NCBI GenBank assembly: GCA_959601025.1 | Contig: CAUGOD010000010.1 | Location: 1 to 64,000, forward strand | Direction: 5' to 3' | Length of the DNA: 64,000 bases | DNA from: an uncultured Oscillospiraceae bacterium | GTDB lineage: Bacteria; Bacillota; Clostridia; Oscillospirales; Acutalibacteraceae | Part shown: in pieces, positions 16,664-25,422 of the stretch | Numbering within the stretch: the first letter of the stretch is position 1 | Layout: each line of letters opens with the position of its first letter | The notes under the pieces: generated by a model | The model's database searches: none | Seen by the model: only the letters and a program-made list of their open reading frames with translations | Told to the model about the DNA's origin: nothing | Made by a program: the position numbers and the translations under genes

Positions 16664-19285
16664 TTACCCCTTTGCGTCGTACCAGGTTTTCCCGATGTTC
16701 GCGTCCACCGCGAGCTTTACCGACAGGTCGGCGGCCGCCTCCATCTCTTCCCGGACGATCCGGGCGGCCCGTTCGGCTTCGTCCTCCGGCGCTTCAACGA
16801 TCAATTCGTCGTGCACCTGCAAAATCAGGCGGGAACGGAGGTTTTCCCGCCGCAGCCGGTCGTGCACCCGCACCATGGCGATCTTGATAATGTCAGCGGC
16901 GGTGCCCTGGATCGGCATATTGCGGGCGACCCGCTCCCCGAACGAGCGGGTAACGGCGTTGGAGGCCCGCAGCTCGGGCAGGGGACGGCGGCGGCCGAAC
17001 AGCGTCTCGGCATAGCCGGTCTCCTTCGCGGTCTCGATCATCCGGTCCATGAATTTCGCCACGCCGGCATACCGGGAAAGATACTGGTCGATATACCGCT
17101 TCGCCTCGCCGTAGGAGACCCCGATATCCTGCGAAAGGGAATGCGCGCCGATGCCGTACACAATGCCGAAATTCACCGCTTTGGCGCGGGAGCGCATCAG
17201 GGGAGTGACCATCTCCTCCGGCACGTCGAACACCTGGGAGGCGGTCACCCGGTGGATGTCGGTGTCCGAATTGAAGGCGGCGATCATGGTTTCGTCCTGC
17301 GCCATATGGGCGAGCACCCGCAGCTCGATCTGGGAGTAATCCGCGTCCACCAGCAGCCAGCCCTCCCGCGCGCGGAAGAAGCGGCGGAGCTCCCGGCCCA
17401 GCTCCTGCCGGACCGGGATATTCTGCAAATTGGGTTCGGTGGAGGAAATACGGCCGGTGCGGGTTTCGGTCTGGTTGAAGGAGGAATGGATTCGCCCCTC
17501 CGGCCCGATCACCTTCAGCAGACCGTCGCAGTAGGTGGATTTCAGCTTAGCCAGGGTGCGGTAATCCAGCAGCATGGACACGGCGGGATGGGCGTCCCGC
17601 AGGGATTCCAGCACCTCCGCGTTGGTGGAATAGCCCGACTTGGTTTTCTTCTTGGCGGGGAGGCCGAGGTCCTCGAACAGCGCCTTCGCAAGCTGCTTGG
17701 GAGAGTTCAGGTTAAACTCGTAGCCCACCGATTCGTAAATCGCCCTCTGGATGTCGCAGATCCGGCTTTCCAGCACCGCGCCGAATTCGGCGATTCCCTG
17801 CGCGTCCGCTTCAAAGCCGACGGTTTCCATATCGGCGAGCACCTGCGCGAGGGGAATCTCCACCTCCCGCAGCAGCCGGCCCATCCCCTTTTCTTCTACC
17901 TCCGCCGCCAGTCGGTCGGCCACGGCGGGAAGCATCGCCGCTTCGGCAGCCGCCGTCCCCGAAGGGGCCGGGGAGTCTTCGCTGCTCTCGATCGGCGGGA
18001 CAGGGACGGCGTATTCCTGCGCCAGTCGGGACAGGGAATAGTCGGAGGCCAGCGGGTTGAGCAGATAGCCGGCAAGCAGGGTGTCCATCCCAATCCCCTG
18101 CGGCCGCCGCCCGTCGGCAAGGAGGGCGGCGCACAGCGGCTTGCTGTCTGAGGTTCGTTTCTGCACCGCCGGATTGCAGAGCGCGTCCAGCAGCTTGCCG
18201 AAGCCCGGCGTTTCCGCCGGGATAACGGCCGCCCGGCCGCCGAACGCGGCGGCGAAGCCGGTAAGCGCTCCGTCCGTGAACAGGGCGACCCCGTCCAGCG
18301 TTTTGGTCTTTTCCACGTTTTCGAGCAGGGCGGGCAGCGCCTCCCCGCCTTCGGAAAGGATGCCCGCCGGAAGGGACGTTCCTTCCCCGACCGGGTCGGC
18401 GGGTTCGGCAGAAAGGGCGTCCAAGCCCCATTTTTCCATCAGCTTGAAAAATTCCAGCCGGGCCATCAGGGCGGCAAGCTCCGGCTTCTGCACCGGGGCT
18501 AGGGCGTAGTGCGCTACCTCCCGGTCCACCGGAACCTCGCGGCAGATGGTGCCCAGCCAGCGGCTGAGCTGCGCCGATTCCTTCCCGGCCCGGAGTTTAG
18601 CCCGCAGGCTGTCCCGGATATCCAGCGTATCCAGCCCATCGTAGATCGCGTCCAGCGAGCCGAAGCGGTGCATGAGATCGAGGGCGGTTTTTTCGCCCAC
18701 TCCCGGAACGCCGGGGATGTGGTCGCTCGCGTCCCCCATCAGGGCCTTGAGGTCGATCAGCTGGTCCGGTTCCAGCCCGTATTTTTCCCGGATGGCGGGA
18801 ACATCGTATACCGTGGTCTCCGGCCGGCCCATTTTGGTTCCGGCGAGCAGGACGGTCACTCCGTCCCGCACAAGCTGAAGGGAATCCCGGTCTCCGGTGG
18901 CGATATAGCAGGGCGCGCCCTGCTCCGCCGCCGCGTCGGCGAGGGTGCCGAGGATATCGTCCGCCTCGTAGCCCTCCCGCTCCACCACATGGCAGCCCAT
19001 CCGGGTCAGCAGCTCCTTGATAAGCGGCATCTGGGTGCGCAGCTCCTCCGGCATCCCCTTGCGGCCGGCCTTGTAGTCGGCGTATTCCTTATGCCGGAAG
19101 GTGGGGGCGTGGACGTCGAACGCCGCAGCGATCCCATCCGGCTGTACGTCGTCCCGCAGCTTCTGCAGAATGTTTAAAAAGCCGACCAGCGCGTTGGTGT
19201 ACTGGCCGTCCTTGGTGGACAGCAGCTTCACGCCGTAGAACGCGCGGTTGGCGATGCTGTTTCCGTCGAGCAGTAAAAGCCGCAT
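16664..19285 (-). CDS. polA: DNA polymerase I
   Basis: An 873-residue family A polymerase: 5' nuclease domain at about 1-290 (MRLLLLDGNS, YKAGRKGMPEELR, EGYEADDILGTLA), a middle 3'-5' exonuclease-like domain, and the polymerase domain with motif A DADYSQIELRVLAH, motif B RSRAKAVNFGIVYG and motif C VHDELIVE. The exonuclease-like domain lacks the DxE metal ligands (it reads VALFTDGALTGF), so proofreading is probably lost, as in Bacillus Pol I. AAAGGAGG lies 7 bases before the ATG at 19285; the upstream in-frame start at 19339 was rejected. First gene of its operon. Confidence 0.96.
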   Translation of the reverse strand: MRLLLLDGNSIANRAFYGVKLLSTKDGQYTNALVGFLNILQKLRDDVQPDGIAAAFDVHAPTFRHKEYADYKAGRKGMPEELRTQMPLIKELLTRMGCHVVEREGYEADDILGTLADAAAEQGAPCYIATGDRDSLQLVRDGVTVLLAGTKMGRPETTVYDVPAIREKYGLEPDQLIDLKALMGDASDHIPGVPGVGEKTALDLMHRFGSLDAIYDGLDTLDIRDSLRAKLRAGKESAQLSRWLGTICREVPVDREVAHYALAPVQKPELAALMARLEFFKLMEKWGLDALSAEPADPVGEGTSLPAGILSEGGEALPALLENVEKTKTLDGVALFTDGALTGFAAAFGGRAAVIPAETPGFGKLLDALCNPAVQKRTSDSKPLCAALLADGRRPQGIGMDTLLAGYLLNPLASDYSLSRLAQEYAVPVPPIESSEDSPAPSGTAAAEAAMLPAVADRLAAEVEEKGMGRLLREVEIPLAQVLADMETVGFEADAQGIAEFGAVLESRICDIQRAIYESVGYEFNLNSPKQLAKALFEDLGLPAKKKTKSGYSTNAEVLESLRDAHPAVSMLLDYRTLAKLKSTYCDGLLKVIGPEGRIHSSFNQTETRTGRISSTEPNLQNIPVRQELGRELRRFFRAREGWLLVDADYSQIELRVLAHMAQDETMIAAFNSDTDIHRVTASQVFDVPEEMVTPLMRSRAKAVNFGIVYGIGAHSLSQDIGVSYGEAKRYIDQYLSRYAGVAKFMDRMIETAKETGYAETLFGRRRPLPELRASNAVTRSFGERVARNMPIQGTAADIIKIAMVRVHDRLRRENLRSRLILQVHDELIVEAPEDEAERAARIVREEMEAAADLSVKLAVDANIGKTWYDAKG

Positions 19286-19354
19286 GGCGGTTCCTCCTTT
19301 GTTGTCCCTAGGCGGCCCCTCCGTGGTAGCCGGGGACATGAAAACGTATATAAA

Positions 19355-19366
19355 GGTAGTATATCA
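19355..19366 (-). promoter_or_regulatory. Extended -10 promoter of polA
   Basis: TGATATACT on the minus strand (TATACT at 19363-19358 preceded by TG and one base), about 75 bases before the start codon; the -35 is weak. Confidence 0.5.
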
Positions 19367-19441
19367 CATTTTCCCAAAGGAAACCATCCGGATTGCCGAT
19401 CAAACGCTGGTTTTCGACCGGGGTTTCTTTTGGTACGGCGG

Positions 19442-19475
19442 AATCAAAACCACCAGTTCACTGGTGGGTCTGATT
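19442..19475. repeat. Intergenic palindrome between polA and rpsJ
   Basis: CCACCAGT-TC-ACTGGTGG is flanked by AATCA and TGATT in inverted orientation, giving an interrupted palindrome of about 34 bases. It lies between the diverging polA and ribosomal promoters. No T-run follows. Such CCACCAG palindromes may be dispersed repeats; only one copy is seen here. Confidence 0.6.
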
Positions 19476-19627
19476 CGGCGGTGTTCAGGCAGCGGCGGTT
19501 CGGGAAGCCGTCGGGCGGGATGGCGAGTGTGTACGAGTATATTATATGGATAAATATACCAATTGTAATGGATTTTCCGGCGGATTTGAAAAAGCGGAAA
19601 AAACTTTAAAAAAATATGAAAAAAGCC

Positions 19628-19656
19628 TTGCATTCCCCGCCTGTTTATAGTATTAT
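19628..19656 (+). promoter_or_regulatory. Promoter of the ribosomal protein superoperon
   Basis: TTGCAT (19628-19633), 17 bases, TATTAT (19651-19656, overlapping a TATAAT at 19654). The -35 box is the same as at the 5S rRNA promoter. Confidence 0.7.
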
Positions 19657-19662
19657 AATCGG

Positions 19663-20080
19663 GCGTGACTGTGAGAGCGTGGGATTAGTGCGCGCATTTT
19701 GCCGGTTTTCCGGCGGGGTGCGGGCGCGTCCGGCAACTCCGGTCAGGCAAGACTGCACGATATGCGATGACGCGGGAGGTTGCGGCTTGCGCGGTAACGC
19801 CATGCCGGTTTTTCCGCTGAGTATGTCCGATTTTAAACCGGGCGACAAGGAATACTGAAAGCGCTTGCGCGCGGCCGAACGGCCTTTTGGGGCCGGCGGC
19901 TTCGGCGTGTCCTTTGGGTTGTGAGGACAGGCTGTGCGCGCGCTGTCAGGGCGCTGGATTCGTACCCGGAAAACCTGCTTCGCATGTTTCCGGTTTTTTA
20001 CCGCCGGACGCGAAACACCCGGCGGTGTGTGCAGATTCAGCGTCGCCCGCCAACTCAATTTATTAAGGAGGCGTTTTTCA
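19663..20080 (+). promoter_or_regulatory. Long untranslated leader of the S10 operon
   Basis: About 420 bases separate the promoter from rpsJ, GC-rich and full of inverted repeats, with no convincing gene. It contains an intrinsic terminator at 19966-19999, so the operon is probably attenuated. A ribosomal protein ligand is inferred by analogy with S10 leaders of other bacteria (L4 in E. coli); the sequence does not identify it. Confidence 0.55.
19966..19999 (+). terminator. Attenuator terminator in the S10 leader
   Basis: CCGGAAAAC pairs with GTTTCCGG (one bulge) and is followed by TTTTTT, 80 bases before rpsJ. A terminator here would stop the superoperon unless prevented. Confidence 0.75.
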
Positions 20081-20392
20081 GTGGCAGTCAAAGAAAAAAT
20101 TCGTATTCGTATCAAGGGGTATGACCATCAGCTGGTCGACCAGTCGGCCGAAAAGATCGTGGAGACCGCCCGCCGTACCGGCGCCCGCGTTTCCGGTCCC
20201 GTGCCGCTGCCCACCGAGAAGGAAGTTGTCACCATCCTGCGCGCGGTGCATAAGTACAAGGATTCCCGCGAGCAGTTCGAGATGCGGACGCATAAGCGTC
20301 TGATCGACATCCTCCGTCCCTCGAACAAAACCGTTGAGGCTCTTATGGGCCTTGAACTCCCCGCCGGCGTGGAAATCGAGATCAAGCTGTAA
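20081..20392 (+). CDS. rpsJ: 30S ribosomal protein S10
   Basis: A 103-residue S10/NusE, part of the 30S head and of transcription antitermination complexes. KIRIRIKGYDHQLVDQSA and the MRTHKRLIDILRPS block are conserved. It starts with GTG at 20081, nine bases after AAGGAGG. First gene of the superoperon. Confidence 0.97.
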   Translation: MAVKEKIRIRIKGYDHQLVDQSAEKIVETARRTGARVSGPVPLPTEKEVVTILRAVHKYKDSREQFEMRTHKRLIDILRPSNKTVEALMGLELPAGVEIEIKL

Positions 20393-20611
20393 AAACCCGT
20401 TCCGGCCCCTGTCCGCAGCGCGGGCGGAATAACCCGCCGCTCACGATGAGGAGAAGGGCCATGCGGATTCCGGCTTGCAGATTCCCCCGACGAGGTCATG
20501 TTGGCAAATGCGTGGTTGTGTATTCCGCAGGCAGCGCTTTGGAATCCCCGAAGCGCCGAACGCGGATTGCCCGCCGCAGGCGTCAACCAATAACCAAGGA
20601 GGTATAGACAA

Positions 20612-21247
20612 ATGCAAAAAGGCATCATCGGCAAGAAGGTCGGCATGACGCAGATCTTCGACGAAAAAGGCAACGTCGTCCCGGTCACCGTGATTGAAGC
20701 CGGCCCCTGCGCCGTGGTTCAGAAGAAGACGGTGGAAAACGACGGCTACGCCGCCATCCAGATGGGCTTTGGCGACGTTTCGGTCAAAAGAGTCACGAAA
20801 CCCCTGAAGGGCCACTTCGACAAGGCGGACGTCGCCCCGAAGAAGACCCTGCGGGAATTCCGCTTCGACGATTGCGACGCGTACAGCGTGGGCGATATCG
20901 TCAAGGCCGACACCTTCGCTCCCGGCGACCGCGTGGACGTGGTCGGCACCAGCAAGGGTAAAGGCTATGCCGGCGCGATCAAGCGCTGGAACTTCCAGCG
21001 GCTGAAGGAAACCCACGGTTCCGGCCCGGTCGCCCGTCATGCGGGTTCCCTGGGCGCCTGCTCCTCCCCGTCCCGCGTGTTCAAGGGGACCAAGGGCGCC
21101 GGCCATCTGGGCGCGGAACGCGTCACCGTTCAGAACCTTGACGTCGTCAAGGTGGACGCGGAGAACAATCTGATCGCCGTCAAGGGCGCCGTCCCCGGCC
21201 CCCGCGGCAGCGTCGTGGTTCTCTCCGAGACCGTCAAGAAGGCGTAA
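20612..21247 (+). CDS. rplC: 50S ribosomal protein L3
   Basis: A 211-residue L3, an early assembly protein reaching the peptidyl transferase centre. Begins MQKGIIGKKVGMTQIFD; the conserved GPVARHAGSLG loop and GHLGAERVTVQNL are present. The gap of 219 bases after rpsJ is unusually long for this operon and holds an Arg-rich open frame (20446-20607). Confidence 0.97.
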   Translation: MQKGIIGKKVGMTQIFDEKGNVVPVTVIEAGPCAVVQKKTVENDGYAAIQMGFGDVSVKRVTKPLKGHFDKADVAPKKTLREFRFDDCDAYSVGDIVKADTFAPGDRVDVVGTSKGKGYAGAIKRWNFQRLKETHGSGPVARHAGSLGACSSPSRVFKGTKGAGHLGAERVTVQNLDVVKVDAENNLIAVKGAVPGPRGSVVVLSETVKKA

Positions 21248-21273
21248 AGGGAAGATGGAAGGAGGAAATCAGA

Positions 21274-21897
21274 ATGCCCACAGTATCCGTTTTTGATATG
21301 ACCGGCAAGCAGACCGGCAGCATGGAGCTTTCCGATGCGATTTTCGGCATCGAGCCGAACGAGACCGTTCTGCACAGCGCCGTTGTGAATTACCTGGCCA
21401 ACCAGCGCCAGGGCACCCAGTCCACACTGACCCGCGCCGAAGTGAGCGGCGGCGGCAAAAAGCCGTGGCGTCAGAAGGGCACCGGCCACGCCCGTCAGGG
21501 CTCGACCCGCGCTCCCCAGTGGACCCACGGCGGTATCGCCCTCGGGCCGAAGCCCCGCGATTACCACTACACGCTTCCCAAGAAGGTCCGCCGCCTGGCG
21601 ATGAAGTCCGCGTTCTCCGCGAAGGCGGCCGCCGGCGACCTGATCGTTCTGGAAGCGCTGACCATGGAAGAAATCAAGACCAAGACCGTGGCTGCGATGC
21701 TGGACGCGCTCGGTGCGGACCGCAAGGCCATCCTGGTTCTGCCGGAGAAGAACGATGTCGTCATCAAGTCGGCCCGCAACATCCCCGGCGTCAAGACCGC
21801 CCTGGTCAACACCCTCAATGTTTACGATATCCTGAACGCCGATAAGTTCATCGTCGTAAAGGACGCCGTTGCAAAGCTCGAGGAGGTGTACAAATAA
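21274..21897 (+). CDS. rplD: 50S ribosomal protein L4
   Basis: A 207-residue L4 that lines the exit tunnel; in E. coli it also represses its own operon. The tunnel-loop signature KPWRQKGTGHARQGSTRAP and the following GPKPRDYHYTLPKK are intact. An RBS of GGAGG precedes it. Its last base is shared with the start codon of rplW (TAATG). Confidence 0.97.
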   Translation: MPTVSVFDMTGKQTGSMELSDAIFGIEPNETVLHSAVVNYLANQRQGTQSTLTRAEVSGGGKKPWRQKGTGHARQGSTRAPQWTHGGIALGPKPRDYHYTLPKKVRRLAMKSAFSAKAAAGDLIVLEALTMEEIKTKTVAAMLDALGADRKAILVLPEKNDVVIKSARNIPGVKTALVNTLNVYDILNADKFIVVKDAVAKLEEVYK

Positions 21898-22187
21898 TGG
21901 AAGCTCGGGATATCATCCTGGCGCCTGTCGTCACGGAAAAGTCGGTGTCTGTTCTGGCCGAAAAGAAGTACACCTTTAAAGTGGCGAAGGACGCCAACAA
22001 GATCGAAATCGCCCGCGCCGTCGCCGAAATCTTCGGCGTGAAGGTCGCAAAGGTCAACACCATCAGCATGAAGGGGCGTCTGCGCCGTCAGGGCCGCAGC
22101 GAAGGGTACACCCCGTCCTGGAAAAAGGCGGTCGTCACCCTCACCCCCGATTCGAAGACCATCGAGTTCTTTGACGGCCTGTTCTAA
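21897..22187 (+). CDS. rplW: 50S ribosomal protein L23
   Basis: A 96-residue L23 at the tunnel exit, docking site for trigger factor and SRP. DIILAPVVTEKSV and FKVAKDANKIEI are typical. The start overlaps the rplD stop by one base, with GAGGAGG just upstream, so translation is coupled. Confidence 0.96.
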   Translation: MEARDIILAPVVTEKSVSVLAEKKYTFKVAKDANKIEIARAVAEIFGVKVAKVNTISMKGRLRRQGRSEGYTPSWKKAVVTLTPDSKTIEFFDGLF

Positions 22188-22279
22188 GCCGAAAGGACGA
22201 TGGATCATTTGATCCGGGCAACGTATGGGGCCGCCTTCGAAGCCCCGCAAAGCCAAGATTTAGGAGAGTGAGTCGAACA

Positions 22280-23113
22280 ATGGCGATAAAGTTCTATAAG
22301 CCGACCACCCCCGGACGCCGCGGTATGACCGTTACCGATTACAGCGCGCTGTCCAAGGTGGACCCGGAAAAGAGCCTGCTGGCTCCACTGAATAAGAACG
22401 CCGGCCGCAACAGCTACGGCCGCATTACCGTCCGCCACCGCGGCGGAGGACACCGCCGTAAATACCGCATCATCGACTTCAAGAGAAACAAGCTCGATAT
22501 GCCGGCGACGGTGCTGACCCTGGAATATGATCCCAACCGCAGCGCGCACATTGCGCTGGTGCAGTATGAAGACGGCGAGAAGCGCTACATCGTCGCACCG
22601 CAGGGCCTGAAGGTCGGCGACACCGTTGTCTCGGGCGCGTCCGCCGACATTAAGCCGGGCAACGCCCTGCCGCTGTCCGCCATCCCGACCGGTACCTTCA
22701 TCCACAACGTGGAGCTGTATCCGGGCAAGGGCGCGCAGCTCGCCCGCAGCGCCGGCGCCATGGCTCAGCTGATGGGTAAGGAAAACAACATGGCGCTGAT
22801 TCGCCTGCCCTCCGGCGAGATGCGGAACGTGCCGCTGAACTGCATGGCTACCGTCGGCCAGGTCGGCAACGTGGATCATGAGAACGTCAAGATCGGTAAG
22901 GCCGGCCGCAAACGCCACATGGGCTGGCGCCCGACCGTCCGCGGCTCGGTCATGAACCCCTGCGATCACCCGCACGGCGGTGGTGAAGGCAAGTCGCCGA
23001 TCGGCCGTCCGGGCCCGGTTACCCCCTGGGGCAAGCCCGCCCTTGGCTACAAGACCCGCAAGCATCACAATCGTTCGGATAAGTTCATTGTGAAGCGCCG
23101 CAACAGCAAGTAA
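22280..23113 (+). CDS. rplB: 50S ribosomal protein L2
   Basis: A 277-residue L2, needed for subunit association and peptidyl transfer. The functionally critical C-terminal DHPHGGGEGKSPIGRPGP with its histidine is intact. The ATG at 22280 (MAIKFYKPTTPGRRG) is preferred over GTG at 22268, which would sit almost on top of the AGGAG. Confidence 0.97.
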   Translation: MAIKFYKPTTPGRRGMTVTDYSALSKVDPEKSLLAPLNKNAGRNSYGRITVRHRGGGHRRKYRIIDFKRNKLDMPATVLTLEYDPNRSAHIALVQYEDGEKRYIVAPQGLKVGDTVVSGASADIKPGNALPLSAIPTGTFIHNVELYPGKGAQLARSAGAMAQLMGKENNMALIRLPSGEMRNVPLNCMATVGQVGNVDHENVKIGKAGRKRHMGWRPTVRGSVMNPCDHPHGGGEGKSPIGRPGPVTPWGKPALGYKTRKHHNRSDKFIVKRRNSK

Positions 23114-23134
23114 GCGAAAGGAGATTCGTCATTT

Positions 23135-23413
23135 ATGGGTAGAAGCGTAAAGAAGGGTCCTTTCGTACAGCCTGTGCTGCTGAAAAGGATTCAGGAAATG
23201 AACAAATCCGGTGAGAAGCGCATCCTCAAGACCTGGAGCCGCGCCTCCACCATTTTCCCGGATTTCGTGGGCCACACCATCGCCGTCCACGACGGCCGCA
23301 AGCATGTGCCGGTGTATGTCACCGAGGATATGGTTGGCCATAAGCTCGGCGAGTTCGCCCCCACCCGTACCTTCCGGGGCCACGCCGGCTCCAAGACTTC
23401 CAACAACAAGTAA
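23135..23413 (+). CDS. rpsS: 30S ribosomal protein S19
   Basis: A 92-residue S19 of the 30S head, near the A-site tRNA. Begins MGRSVKKGPFV; the IAVHDGRKHVPVYVTEDMVG core and GEFAPTRTFRGH are typical. Confidence 0.97.
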   Translation: MGRSVKKGPFVQPVLLKRIQEMNKSGEKRILKTWSRASTIFPDFVGHTIAVHDGRKHVPVYVTEDMVGHKLGEFAPTRTFRGHAGSKTSNNK

Positions 23414-23436
23414 GCGGCTGAAAGGAGAGAAACGTC

Positions 23437-23769
23437 ATGGAAGCAAGGGCAATGGTAAAATACGCCCGTATTTCCCCCCGCAAAGTGCAGATCGTTCTCG
23501 ACCTCATCCGCAACAAGCCGGTTGACGTCGCCATCGCGATTGTGCACAACACCCCTAAAGCCGCCTGCGAGTATCTGGAGAAGCTGCTCAAGTCGGCGGC
23601 GGCCAATGCGGAGAACAAGAACATGGACGTGAACAACCTCTATGTTTCCGAGTGCTTTGTCTGCCCCGGCCCCATTCTCAAGAGAATCCGCCCGAGAGCC
23701 CAGGGTCGCGCGTTCCGCATCGACAAGAGAACCAGCCACATCACCCTTGTGCTCAAGGAAAAAGAGTAA
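23437..23769 (+). CDS. rplV: 50S ribosomal protein L22
   Basis: A 110-residue L22, which lines the exit tunnel. ISPRKVQIVLDLIRNKPV at the start and the beta-hairpin region RIRPRAQGRAFRIDKRTSH are conserved; macrolide resistance mutations map to that hairpin in other species. Confidence 0.96.
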   Translation: MEARAMVKYARISPRKVQIVLDLIRNKPVDVAIAIVHNTPKAACEYLEKLLKSAAANAENKNMDVNNLYVSECFVCPGPILKRIRPRAQGRAFRIDKRTSHITLVLKEKE

Positions 23770-23787
23770 TTGAGGAGGAGGTAAATT

Positions 23788-24453
23788 ATGGGACAGAAGA
23801 TTAACCCCCATGGCCTGCGGGTCGGCGTGATTAAGGACTGGGATTCCCGCTGGTTTGTGAAGGACGGCGAGTTCGGCGACACCATTGTGTCCGACTATAA
23901 CCTTCGCAAATACCTGAAGAAGACCCTGTACGCCGCCGGTGTGCCGAAGATTGAAATTGAGCGTGACGCGTCCCGCGTGCGCGTGAATATCCACTGCGCG
24001 AAGCCCGGCATTGTCATCGGCAAGGGCGGCGCGGAAATCGAGAAGCTGCGCAAGGAATGCGAAAAGATGCTGGGCAAACCCACCCTCATCAATATCGTGG
24101 AAGTCCGCAGCCCCGACGTCAACGCCCAGCTGGTGGCCGAGAACATCGCCGCCCAGCTTGAGAAGCGCACGTCCTTCCGCCGCGCGATGAAGCAGTGCAT
24201 CGGCCGTGCGATGAAGCTCGGCGCGAAGGGTATCAAAACCCAGGTGTCCGGCCGTCTGAACGGCGCGGAAATCGCCCGTACCGAGCAGTATCACGAAGGC
24301 ACTATCCCGCTGCAGACCCTGCGCGCCGACATCGACTACGGCTTTGCCGAGGCGAACACCACCTACGGGCGCATCGGCGTCAAGGTGTGGATCTACCGCG
24401 GCGAGGTTCTCGGCGCTGCCGCCAAGCCCCGTCGGGAAGGAGGCAACAAGTAA
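23788..24453 (+). CDS. rpsC: 30S ribosomal protein S3
   Basis: A 221-residue S3 at the mRNA entry channel. It has an N-terminal KH domain with GIVIGKGGAEIEKLRKE (about residues 69-85) and the S3 C-terminal domain with DYGFAEANTTYGRIGVKVWI. Preceded by GGAGGAGG. The stop overlaps the rplP start by one base. Confidence 0.97.
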   Translation: MGQKINPHGLRVGVIKDWDSRWFVKDGEFGDTIVSDYNLRKYLKKTLYAAGVPKIEIERDASRVRVNIHCAKPGIVIGKGGAEIEKLRKECEKMLGKPTLINIVEVRSPDVNAQLVAENIAAQLEKRTSFRRAMKQCIGRAMKLGAKGIKTQVSGRLNGAEIARTEQYHEGTIPLQTLRADIDYGFAEANTTYGRIGVKVWIYRGEVLGAAAKPRREGGNK

Positions 24454-24905
24454 TGCTGTTACCGAAAAGAGTGAAATACCGCCGCGTCCACCGCGGACGT
24501 CTGACCGGTAAAGCTACCCGCGGCAACAAGGTCAATTACGGCGATTACGGCCTGCAGGCTCTGGAGCCCGCGTGGATTTCCTCGAATCAGATCGAGGCGG
24601 CCCGTGTCGCCATGACCCGTTACATCAAGCGCGGCGGCCAGGTCTGGATCAAGATTTTCCCCGATAAGCCTATTACCGAAAAGCCCGCTGAGACCCGCAT
24701 GGGTTCCGGTAAAGGCTCGCCGGAATACTGGGTGGCCGTGGTGAAGCCCGGCCGCGTTATGTTTGAAATCAGCGGCGTTTCCGAAGAGGTTGCCCGCGAA
24801 GCGATGCGGCTTGCGGCAAACAAGCTGCCCATCAAGTGCAAATTCATCGTGAAGGCCGAGCAGGATGCGGCCGGTTCGGAAGAAACGGGTGGTGAGCAGG
24901 CATGA
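24453..24905 (+). CDS. rplP: 50S ribosomal protein L16
   Basis: A 150-residue L16, which helps position the A-site tRNA. MLLPKRVKYRRVHRG, RMGSGKGSPEYWVAVVKPGR and FEISGVSEEVAREAMRLA are diagnostic. The TAATG overlap with rpsC sets the start; the longer reading from 24195 is only the rpsC region in another frame. The last ~10 residues are an acidic tail. Confidence 0.97.
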   Translation: MLLPKRVKYRRVHRGRLTGKATRGNKVNYGDYGLQALEPAWISSNQIEAARVAMTRYIKRGGQVWIKIFPDKPITEKPAETRMGSGKGSPEYWVAVVKPGRVMFEISGVSEEVAREAMRLAANKLPIKCKFIVKAEQDAAGSEETGGEQA

Positions 24906-25117
24906 AGAGCAAAGAAATCGAAAAGATCCGCGAACTGAACGATACAGAGCTTCAGAACAGGCTCAAGGACCTCAAAACCGAGCTGTTCAACCTGCGTTTC
25001 CAACACGCGATCAATCAGCTCGATAACCCGATGCGCCTGAAAGCCGTCAAGAAGGAAATCGCGATCATCAAGACGATTGTCCGCGAGAACGAGATCAAGA
25101 ACGGCGCCAAGGCGTAA
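24902..25117 (+). CDS. rpmC: 50S ribosomal protein L29
   Basis: A 71-residue helical L29 at the tunnel exit. The core TELFNLRFQHAINQLDNPMR is diagnostic. The start overlaps the rplP stop (ATGA). Confidence 0.96.
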   Translation: MKSKEIEKIRELNDTELQNRLKDLKTELFNLRFQHAINQLDNPMRLKAVKKEIAIIKTIVRENEIKNGAKA

Positions 25118-25135
25118 CGGAAGGAGGAGAGTAAC

Positions 25136-25393
25136 GTGAGCGATCGGAATCTGAGAAAGACCCGGACCGGGATCGTCGTCAGCGACAAAATGGATAAAAC
25201 CGTGGTTGTCGCCATCGAGGACAACGTCCGCCATCCGCTGTATAAGAAAATCATCAAGCGCACCGTGAAGCTGAAGGCGCACGACGAGAACAACGAGTGC
25301 GGCGCGGGCGACCGCGTACAGGTAATGGAGACCCGCCCGCTGTCCAAGGACAAGAGATGGCGCGTCACCAACATTATCGAAAAGGCCAAGTAA
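25136..25393 (+). CDS. rpsQ: 30S ribosomal protein S17
   Basis: An 85-residue S17, an early 16S-binding OB-fold protein. GTG start at 25136 after GGAGGAGA; RKTRTGIVVSDKMDKTVVV and the METRPLSKDKRWRV stretch are conserved. Confidence 0.96.
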   Translation: MSDRNLRKTRTGIVVSDKMDKTVVVAIEDNVRHPLYKKIIKRTVKLKAHDENNECGAGDRVQVMETRPLSKDKRWRVTNIIEKAK

Positions 25394-25422
25394 GTCGGCT
25401 TTACTGAAAGGAGGAACAACCT

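Noticed and set aside
16385..18151. 588-codon plus-strand ORF antisense to polA
   Set aside because: It is the GC-rich shadow of polA; polA has all family motifs and an ideal RBS, while the antisense product has no recognisable features.
19645..20115. 156-codon minus-strand ORF in the S10 leader
   Set aside because: No RBS, no family, and it covers the promoter, leader and attenuator of the ribosomal operon.
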